A DNA stretch of 11,748 nucleotides. Source: Desulfobacteraceae bacterium (lineage in GTDB: Bacteria > Desulfobacterota > DSM-4660 > Desulfatiglandales > Desulfatiglandaceae). The position numbers and the translations under genes are program-made. Shown here piece after piece: positions 6,540-11,748 of this stretch (positions are counted from its first letter, which is position 1; every line of letters begins with the position of its first letter). Location: positions 4,734,925 to 4,746,672 of the forward strand of contig CP070700.1 of the NCBI GenBank assembly GCA_020349865.1, given 5' to 3'. The notes under the pieces are model-generated. The model was given only the letters and a program-made list of their open reading frames with translations. It ran no database searches and had not been told where the DNA came from.

Positions 6540-8906
6540 TTAAGCATCAAGCATTGGCAGTCGATTATCAAGCATTGCCATGATATGTCCCTGTGATGAC
6601 CTGCCATGGACATGAAGTTCCTTGTAATCTTCATTAATGCGGTGCACATAACTCATGGCAACAAACGGGAACCCTTCTTCATGTTTTGTCATAATGACAT
6701 TAAAGGGATTTTCGGTTTCTATGTGGCTGTATCCTTCTAATAGCTCGTCTTTGTATGTATCATAAAAGCGTTTTGTGCACATGACAAAAAATGATTGACT
6801 GGTTTCCAGTGTGGGAAACCGATCACGGTCCAGTTTGAGGGTCATAAAAAACTGATCAAGCATTGTTTTTATATAATCATAGACTTTTTGATCCTTACAG
6901 AACATGTCGTCCACAATGCTGGTCAACCGAGTTACGTCGGGTCGTATAATCTCCAAAAGCTTCTCAAGATAATTTCTTTGAGCGGCTCCTTCATTCGGTG
7001 GTAGTACGGAATCGAGTTTTTCTACCACCTCCTGAGTCGAAATCACATCAAGTTTTGAATAAATCTTGTCCATCAGGTGTTCTGTCAGCTCATCAAATTT
7101 TGGTTTGTTGTAAGTAAATGCGCTGCGACCGATCCGTTTTATTCTATCCACCTCACGGTCTACTTGAGAAATAATCGTGTTGTGTCTGAATACGGCATTC
7201 TTTAGAGTATCCTGTTGTTTCTGAAGGAATTTGAAAAGGGCATTGTAAACATGCTGCAACAAGAGATGGTTGTATTTCTCTTTTTTCTGCTGTTGTATCT
7301 TGGATTCAGTATCTATAATCTGATTTACAAGGGAAACGACTGGCGACTGGCCTAATTTGCCAACAATTTCCCCGATCCCGGCCCTTTTCTTTGTGACCTG
7401 CTCAAGTTTATCCAACAGGTTATTAAGCGTCTTCTGGTTCGTGCCCTCAAAAAGTTCCTTTTCTATCTTAGAAATACCATCCGCGACATTTTTTGTCTTT
7501 TCATCCAGTAGCGATGCCAGCTTGTCATAATACAGAAGCCCCCCCTTCAAACGGTGGCCGCCTTTTAGTATGATTTCATCTCCGGTCTCTGAAAAACTCT
7601 GGACCACCGACTCGATAAACCATGATACCTCTTCAGTCTTCTTCTTCTTTTCAAACTCCTTGGCCGCGCTCTCATGCGTAGCATGGATCTTTTCTTTCAC
7701 AAACTCGTAAATGTTTTCTTGAGATACATTCGCTTGATTAATAATTTCAGGCGTCAGCATGGGGATTTGGATTTTAAACTTCTCCAGTATGTCATCCTCA
7801 TTCAGGCTGTTCTCCAGAAACGATGAGATGGCCCTCCCCTTTATCTTCTCTCCATCTTCATGGTCAAAAGGTCTGATGAGGCTCTCCAGGAAGCGTTTCA
7901 CCGTGTGAAGATGGAATATTTGTGGAAGGCAGTCTGCTTTGAGACCTGCCACATTCAATGTCATGAGTGCCGTGGGGTGCGGTTCTCCGCTTTTTCCTTC
8001 CCACTCTCTTTCAAGAATGTGCGCCGAATAATTGACCCTGTCGCCATCCAGGTAGCTGCCAACTTTTGTGATCTCCAGTGTTTCGATACACTGTGCAATG
8101 GTCGAAGCTATGGCCTGGTATTTCAAGGATGTCTCAGCTGAACCGCCCGAAAAAACATAAATCCTGTGGGCGATTCTGCCGTCAAACATACGCCTATCCC
8201 TAAAACCATCCTTACCCGGGTAGACAAGTCCATTTCTTCCTGCAATAGCATATTCCCACAACATGGCAGAGGCCACGCAATTTCTTTCCACGCCACCTTC
8301 CTGCACATTCTGCAAACCGAGATAGCCTTCCGATGTTGCAAGAAAAACTTCCACTCGAATCTTTTTTTCCCTTAATCTATTTCTGACTCTATACAAGAAT
8401 GGAATGGTCATGCCGTTACTGACGGACCCACCCATTCCGGAAATAATTACCAGCTTGATCTTTTTTCCGGGATTCTTTGCTCTGAAATCATCTATTAAGC
8501 TAAGCGCTTGCCTTGTGATCACAAGGTCATCATACTTATGAAAAGCCACAAAGCCAACAGCAGGGACGCCTTTGCAACCGCCCTCAATATCCCGCAACAA
8601 GCTTATTGGAATGTGATTTATTGCCGCTTTAAGCTCCTCATTTTCTTTGTTTTCAATGTATACATCCCCATCAAATTCATCCAGGTGGAGAAAGTATTCC
8701 GCTTCTCGCTCAAGATCTAATCGATCCCTGTGAGGTTGCTCCGTATCAAATGCCAAAAAACCTACCTTCTCTTCAGGAATTCCAAGTCTATCGAATTCCT
8801 CGTGTAAAAGAGAAAGCACGTACCTTCCAAAGCCTCCAAATGTCATAAATATGAGCGCTTGATCCTCATAAAACTTATTGCTTGCTGATATAAGATTTCT
8901 CAACAT
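6540..8906 (-). CDS. Large tubulin/FtsZ-like GTPase-fold protein
   Basis: A 788-residue cytoplasmic protein with no signal or membrane segment. Its first ~300 residues look like a divergent tubulin/FtsZ nucleotide-binding domain: a glycine-rich first loop after a hydrophobic strand (ALIFMTFGGFG, ~17-27), VGFLAFDTE (48-56) in the place of the second loop, and KLVIISGMGGSVSNG (151-165) in the position of the tubulin signature GGGTGSG. The catalytic NxDxxD motif of FtsZ is not obvious, so GTP hydrolysis is unproven. The remaining ~480 residues are charged, helical and partly coiled-coil-like (for example ~460-600, rich in E, K and Q), far longer than FtsZ. ATG 8906 has AAGGAG nine bases upstream; GTG 8912 is too close to it. 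It follows the vWA gene by 36 bases. Makarova and Koonin (2010) described FtsZ-like families, one linked to vWA proteins. Confidence 0.7.
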   Translation of the reverse strand: MLRNLISASNKFYEDQALIFMTFGGFGRYVLSLLHEEFDRLGIPEEKVGFLAFDTEQPHRDRLDLEREAEYFLHLDEFDGDVYIENKENEELKAAINHIPISLLRDIEGGCKGVPAVGFVAFHKYDDLVITRQALSLIDDFRAKNPGKKIKLVIISGMGGSVSNGMTIPFLYRVRNRLREKKIRVEVFLATSEGYLGLQNVQEGGVERNCVASAMLWEYAIAGRNGLVYPGKDGFRDRRMFDGRIAHRIYVFSGGSAETSLKYQAIASTIAQCIETLEITKVGSYLDGDRVNYSAHILEREWEGKSGEPHPTALMTLNVAGLKADCLPQIFHLHTVKRFLESLIRPFDHEDGEKIKGRAISSFLENSLNEDDILEKFKIQIPMLTPEIINQANVSQENIYEFVKEKIHATHESAAKEFEKKKKTEEVSWFIESVVQSFSETGDEIILKGGHRLKGGLLYYDKLASLLDEKTKNVADGISKIEKELFEGTNQKTLNNLLDKLEQVTKKRAGIGEIVGKLGQSPVVSLVNQIIDTESKIQQQKKEKYNHLLLQHVYNALFKFLQKQQDTLKNAVFRHNTIISQVDREVDRIKRIGRSAFTYNKPKFDELTEHLMDKIYSKLDVISTQEVVEKLDSVLPPNEGAAQRNYLEKLLEIIRPDVTRLTSIVDDMFCKDQKVYDYIKTMLDQFFMTLKLDRDRFPTLETSQSFFVMCTKRFYDTYKDELLEGYSHIETENPFNVIMTKHEEGFPFVAMSYVHRINEDYKELHVHGRSSQGHIMAMLDNRLPMLDA

Positions 8907-8942
8907 CTTCACTATCTCCTTTCCGTTAAGGAACGTTTGAAA

Positions 8943-10136
8943 TTAAACCCTTATAGGCATCTTCCGTTTTATCTTGCTAACCAGAAAGAACAGGATCAGT
9001 ATGCAGACCAAAGACAGCATTAATACCCGCCAGAAATAAAACGACACGAAGCCTGCTTTTTTGAATTCTATGCTAAATTGCGATGGTTCGATTTCCAATG
9101 CTCCAAAACTCGCTTGAGATGGCAGGAGTTCGAGTTTGCCTTTATAGATGCCGGGCCTAAGTTTCTCGGATCTTGCAAGTCTAAAATTCAAAACCATTTT
9201 GTCGGCTGTGGTTTTTATGTCTAAAGGATACCCTTGGGGCATCTCAGACGGATTATCAGGATCAAAATTGATACGCCCCATGATTGAGGGTACTTCATTC
9301 GCCTTATCTGTTTCTATGTTCCAGGTAATGTTTTTCTGGTAAGGGCGCGCACTGTCATAGGGAATGGTGCCAAGATCCACTCCCTTCACACCTGCCAGTC
9401 TCACCTTAGAACGCACTGTCTGAGCAAAATCATTCAGCGCTTTCTCCAATGACAGGCGATTGAAATCTGTCAGATCAACAAGGTGACCTCCCTTGCCCAT
9501 TTTCTTTACAAGGGATTTTGCGTCATTAAATGCTTCCCACTTCAGCACGCCTAACCAGACATTCAATCCCTGATCTTTCCCCGAAAGCGAGATCTTTTTG
9601 AAATTCTCCTTATCCTTTGCCCTCCTCGCTTCTATCTTTGCTTTGGGCCATTTCTTAGAATAAGGTTCAGATTTTCCATCTGTGAATACATAAAGGGCAT
9701 TCGTGTGAAAAAATTTCTTATACTTGCGGGTAAAATCAACGGCCTGAACAATTGCCTCAGAGATGAATGTCAATTTGCCACTGCGTTTGTTCATCTGGTT
9801 TAATTTGTCCCTTATGGGAAGGATATCGTTTTCAGTCTGATAGAGAGCCGTCATCTCTAGTCTCACGTCTGAATCAAAGGAAAAAACTGTAATTCTGTCT
9901 CCCACCTTAATGATGTTCCTCTTTATATCAGTAAATTCATTCGTGATCTTCTGAGTAATTAGTTTTAAGAGGTCCCGATGACCTTTTGCTTTCATACTGC
10001 CGCTGGTGTCAATACAAAAAATCCAGTGAACGTTTGGAGAATACTCCTTGCTCCAGCACTCTTTACCGATGACGACGGAAAGAAAGATAGAGATGGCAAT
10101 CAAAACGGCTGCTATGCCGCATTTTTTTCTAAACAT
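8943..10136 (-). CDS. Membrane-anchored von Willebrand factor A domain protein
   Basis: A 397-residue protein with an N-terminal hydrophobic helix (~8-24; signal anchor or uncleaved signal), a vWA domain, an unassigned ~200-residue beta-rich region, and a C-terminal transmembrane helix (~363-387) followed by a short basic tail. The domain has an intact metal-ion-dependent adhesion site: D43-T-S45-G-S47, Thr123 and Asp153 in VFTDGKSEP. The bulk should lie outside the cytoplasmic membrane, with the basic tail inside. GGAGG seven bases before ATG 10136 supports the start. It is the first gene of a two-gene operon with the tubulin-like protein. A plausible role is an envelope sensor or anchor for a cytoplasmic polymer; this is inferred from context. 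vWA proteins of this form also occur with MoxR ATPases, but none is present here. Confidence 0.85.
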   Translation of the reverse strand: MFRKKCGIAAVLIAISIFLSVVIGKECWSKEYSPNVHWIFCIDTSGSMKAKGHRDLLKLITQKITNEFTDIKRNIIKVGDRITVFSFDSDVRLEMTALYQTENDILPIRDKLNQMNKRSGKLTFISEAIVQAVDFTRKYKKFFHTNALYVFTDGKSEPYSKKWPKAKIEARRAKDKENFKKISLSGKDQGLNVWLGVLKWEAFNDAKSLVKKMGKGGHLVDLTDFNRLSLEKALNDFAQTVRSKVRLAGVKGVDLGTIPYDSARPYQKNITWNIETDKANEVPSIMGRINFDPDNPSEMPQGYPLDIKTTADKMVLNFRLARSEKLRPGIYKGKLELLPSQASFGALEIEPSQFSIEFKKAGFVSFYFWRVLMLSLVCILILFFLVSKIKRKMPIRV

Positions 10137-10182
10137 TTCAGTCCCTCCCTAAGATCCTGTGTGACGCAGTTCTTAGATTACG

Positions 10183-10211
10183 ATGATAAATCCGGGAATC
10201 CTTTAAAACAA
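10183..10211 (-). promoter_or_regulatory. Candidate sigma-70 promoter of the vWA/tubulin-like operon
   Basis: On the minus strand TTGTTT (10211-10206) and TATCAT (10188-10183, 5 of 6 to TATAAT) are exactly 17 bases apart. The start point would be near 10176, giving a leader of about 40 nt before ATG 10136. The -35 box is weak. Confidence 0.4.
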
Positions 10212-10484
10212 ACGCTGGGATCTTTATCGCTTAGGCATAAAACATGCCAGGGATGAGGCAGACGACGTGGGTTTCTAAATTGTCCATGTATTAGAGGCGG
10301 TTATGGCAGGGGTTCTCATGAAGCAGGGGAACAGGAAGAGTTGAAACAACGATTAGAGGTCACGCCATTATGATATACCCGCAAACGATCTTTCTCATTA
10401 TTTGGGAAGGAGTTCGATTAGTTAAGGTTTGTGCGCCACAATAACATACCGTGCGTCATTTTGACCACCTAAACAGACGGTCAC
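10212..10484. other. Non-coding stretch upstream of the vWA gene
   Basis: I see no convincing gene, tRNA or repeat array here. The only ATG-led frames are very short. GTGCGCCAC occurs at 10431-10439 and again at 10758-10766, which may be chance. Confidence 0.5.
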
Positions 10485-10509
10485 CTCAATTGGGCCCGGC
10501 TCAATTGAG
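10485..10509. repeat. 8-bp hairpin near the right end of the insertion
   Basis: CTCAATTG (10485-10492) pairs perfectly with CAATTGAG (10502-10509) around a GC-rich nine-base loop. CTCAATTGAG at 10500-10509 is itself a 10-bp palindrome. No T-run follows on either strand, so it is not a standard terminator. Confidence 0.5.
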
Positions 10510-10516
10510 TGGCATT

Positions 10517-10537
10517 TGGTATCCGGTATCTGGTACT
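10517..10537 (+). repeat. Three imperfect heptamer tandem repeats
   Basis: TGGTATC, CGGTATC and TGGTACT stand head to tail, immediately inside the right junction of the proposed insertion at 10541. Confidence 0.5.
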
Positions 10538-10541
10538 GGTT

Positions 10542-10605
10542 TAAAGGTCAAATCCAGAGAAGCACTTCATTTATTGGATATGTGGATAATATATCAGTGA
10601 ATAAT
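10542..10605 (+). repeat. Continuation of the interrupted UPF0261 copy (3' flank)
   Basis: TAAAGGTCAAA continues the coding remnant that stops at 6452. After it come AGAAGCACT (10558-10566), TATTGGATATGTGGAT (10572-10587) and TATATCAG (10590-10597), matching 851-859, 867-882 and 882-889 respectively. Similarity fades after about 10605. The stop codon found at 850 is not conserved here. Confidence 0.65.
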
Positions 10606-10757
10606 AAGTCGAATAGATTGCGGATAAATAGCAGATATACCCACCCCTCAAATTCAATATTTCTGATCGAAATATGCACTCCTGGGGGCTGAATTAAGGC
10701 ATGATTAATAGCAGAATTATTCACTTTTGAGGCGAGAGCCCGAGACACAATATATAG
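10606..10757. other. Non-coding stretch, no recognised feature
   Basis: Apart from the near-palindrome TTTCTGATCGAAA at about 10660-10672 I see nothing assignable. It precedes the candidate intron end. Confidence 0.4.
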
Positions 10758-10806
10758 GTGCGCCACGAAGGCGTAAGATGCCAACGGGTGAAAGTCCCGC
10801 ACTAGA
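10758..10806 (+). ncRNA. Possible 5' fragment of a group II intron
   Basis: The stretch begins GTGCGCC, fitting the GUGYG 5' end of group II introns. It then forms two small hairpins, CGCC-ACGAA-GGCG and CGGG-TGAAAGT-CCCG; the second resembles the GGGTGAAAGTCCC element common in domain I of bacterial introns. There is no reverse transcriptase, domain V or 3' end nearby, so at most a short relic remains. Chance similarity is possible. Confidence 0.4.
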
Positions 10807-10821
10807 GTTTTTCGGTTGCCG

Positions 10822-10932
10822 TCAGCGCATCTTCTGCAAGGACTTGATGTTAGTTTTCACAAATGCTGCGACATAGTTCAATAGCTCGAGTGCTGAAATT
10901 TCACTTTTCAGATGCTCTGAGTGCGGCCCCAT
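10822..10932 (-). CDS. Possible small ORF or 3' remnant of a lost gene
   Basis: A 36-codon frame from ATG 10932 reads MGPHSEHLKSEI then SALELLNYVAAFVKTNIKSLQKMR before a TGA at 10822. The same frame is open upstream to a TAA at 10987-10989 (SENVAQTGNKAYIYKT). The amino-acid composition is protein-like, with an amphipathic helix and no run of rare residues, unlike the surrounding DNA. No ribosome site precedes the ATG, so it is more likely the tail of a decayed gene than a microprotein. I do not recognise the family. It lies downstream of, and in the same orientation as, the LysR gene. Confidence 0.3.
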   Translation of the reverse strand: MGPHSEHLKSEISALELLNYVAAFVKTNIKSLQKMR

Positions 10933-11080
10933 TGTTTTATAAATATAAGCCTTATTTCCAGTCTGTGCTACGTTCTCGCTTCTGCCTTATCTTCATTGAT
11001 GAGCAATGATATATTAGCTTATCCGCTTCAGCCGCTCCGTAGCCTTAAAGGGCATGAATGCTACCCCAAAATCCCTTAGT

Positions 11081-11748
11081 TTACAGGGTATGCTCTATGT
11101 CGGGTTTCATGGTCGCCATTAAAGCCTTTGCAGCCTTAGAAATGTGCTTTTTTTGTCGGATGACTATGCCATAAGTTTCCTTTTGGAAGATTCCATCTAG
11201 GGACAAAATATCTAATACTTCCATATCCTTCTCAGTGAGCGTAAAATCATCTACGATCGACACACCCACTCCGTGTGACACATATTTTTTGATGGATTCA
11301 AAATTATTTAAAACCAAGACTATGTCAGGGACCAAATCCCTTTCTGCAAACTTTTTTGTGATTAAAGGTGTTCTGGTGGCTGAAGGGGGTTGTGCAATGA
11401 AAGGTAACTGGGAGATCTGCTCTAATGTCGGAGGCTCGCTCAGTTGAAAAATATTGCTCTTTGGCGCGATGAGCTTTAGTTTTGTTTCAAATAATTCATG
11501 ATATGTGATATTGTTGGGAACCTTAGTGAGGCTTGCAATTCCGAAGTCCACCTCCGCCAGCTCAACGTTCTCCATAATGTCTTGTAATGTTCCACCTCTG
11601 AGCCGAATACTTACATTCGGGGCTTTGTCCCTGAATTGCTGTACAAATTCGGGTAAATAGCAATGGATGACAGCGTGAGTTGAGGCAACAGAAACTTCGC
11701 CGTATTCCTGCAGGTAGTTTTGTTCGATGGCTCTCATCTCCTTTATTA
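11081..11748 (-). CDS. LysR-family regulator (CysB-like effector domain), 5' end outside window
   Basis: The frame is open from the right edge and ends with TAA at 11081, giving about 222 residues. It matches the linker and effector-binding domain of a LysR regulator: EYGEVSVASTHAVIHCYLPEFVQQF at its start, VSIRLRGGTLQDIMENVELAEVDFGIAS, then the second lobe, with VSHGVGVSIVDDF near the end of the fold. The start of this domain (SVASTH..., LPEFVQQFRDKAP) is most like the CysB/Cbl branch. The N-terminal helix-turn-helix (about 80-90 residues) lies beyond 11748. The ATG at 11735-11737 is internal, not the start, even though GGAG precedes it. Its target and ligand cannot be inferred because its upstream neighbours are not visible. 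Confidence 0.88.
   Translation of the reverse strand, partial: IKEMRAIEQNYLQEYGEVSVASTHAVIHCYLPEFVQQFRDKAPNVSIRLRGGTLQDIMENVELAEVDFGIASLTKVPNNITYHELFETKLKLIAPKSNIFQLSEPPTLEQISQLPFIAQPPSATRTPLITKKFAERDLVPDIVLVLNNFESIKKYVSHGVGVSIVDDFTLTEKDMEVLDILSLDGIFQKETYGIVIRQKKHISKAAKALMATMKPDIEHTL

Larger units (their letters stand above)
6453..10541. mobile_element. Putative ~4.1-kb insertion carrying the vWA/tubulin-like operon
   Basis: The second UPF0261 copy breaks at 6452 and resumes at 10542. TAAAG stands at both junctions (6448-6452 and 10542-10546). Joining the flanks with one TAAAG gives AAG AAT AAA GGT CAA, which restores the K-N-K-G-Q frame seen at 826-843. TTTAAACCAG (6453-6462) and CTGGTTTAAA (10536-10545) form a 10-bp inverted repeat near the ends, although its right arm overlaps the TAAAG. 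No transposase, integrase or tRNA is visible inside. Alternatives are a non-autonomous or passenger element mobilised in trans, or two independent rearrangements. The duplication is clear; the mobile nature is inference. Confidence 0.45.

Noticed and set aside
10431..10766. GTGCGCCAC nine-mer at 10431-10439 and 10758-10766, as a second intron end or direct repeat
   Set aside because: Similarity stops after nine bases and the hairpins seen at 10758 are absent at 10431.
10548..10802. 84-codon minus-strand frame
   Set aside because: It spans the repeat at 10542-10605 and the candidate intron end; segments such as MRDFHPLASYAFVAH look like antisense reading of an intron stem rather than protein.
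1..11748. CRISPR array, tRNA or rRNA genes
   Set aside because: No regularly spaced repeats, cloverleaf-like segments or rRNA-like conserved stretches were seen on either strand.

Overview
The window looks like part of a bacterial chromosome, probably from an anaerobe. A Desulfobacterota-like (sulfate-reducing or syntrophic) host is my best guess. The grounds are a cytoplasmic-type molybdenum/tungsten oxidoreductase paired with a four-cluster ferredoxin and an acyl-CoA ligase, together with UPF0261, MarR and LysR genes. This assignment is inference; there is no rRNA or other phylogenetic marker here.

Layout. (a) 1-852 (+): the 3' part of a UPF0261/Tm-1-like gene cut by the window start. (b) 981-5242 (-): a tight three-gene operon, transcribed leftward, of AMP-forming acyl-CoA ligase, DMSO-reductase-family Mo/W oxidoreductase and 16-cysteine 4Fe-4S protein. 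The likely logic is activation of a carboxylic acid to its CoA thioester, then oxidation or reduction of an acyl-CoA, with electrons passing through the ferredoxin. (c) 5243-5833: an AT-rich divergent control region with candidate promoters on both strands and an inverted repeat. (d) 5834-6295 (+): a MarR regulator, divergent from the operon and a natural candidate to control it. (e) 6341-6452: the degraded 3' end of a second UPF0261 copy. (f) 6540-10136 (-): a two-gene operon of a membrane-anchored von Willebrand A protein followed by a 788-residue tubulin/FtsZ-like protein. (g) 10137-11080: mostly non-coding, with a promoter, a hairpin, a heptamer repeat, the missing flank of the broken UPF0261 copy, a possible group II intron 5' fragment and a possible small coding remnant. 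(h) 11081-11748 (-): a LysR/CysB-type effector-binding domain cut by the window end.

The most notable result is how (a), (e) and (g) fit together. The last ~110 nt of the UPF0261 gene and ~50 nt of the DNA after its stop codon occur a second time, but that copy is split. The coding piece stops at 6452 and its continuation resumes at 10542. Both junctions carry TAAAG, and removing 6453-10541 plus one TAAAG restores the reading frame (K-N-K-G-Q). The tubulin-like/vWA operon therefore appears to sit on a ~4.1-kb insertion with a 5-bp target-site-like duplication and a short inverted repeat near its ends, but no recognisable transposase.

The tubulin-like plus vWA pairing matches the kind of neighbourhood proposed by Makarova and Koonin (2010) as a membrane-remodelling system. 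Here it is reduced to two genes, with no GTPase or OmpA partner inside the window.
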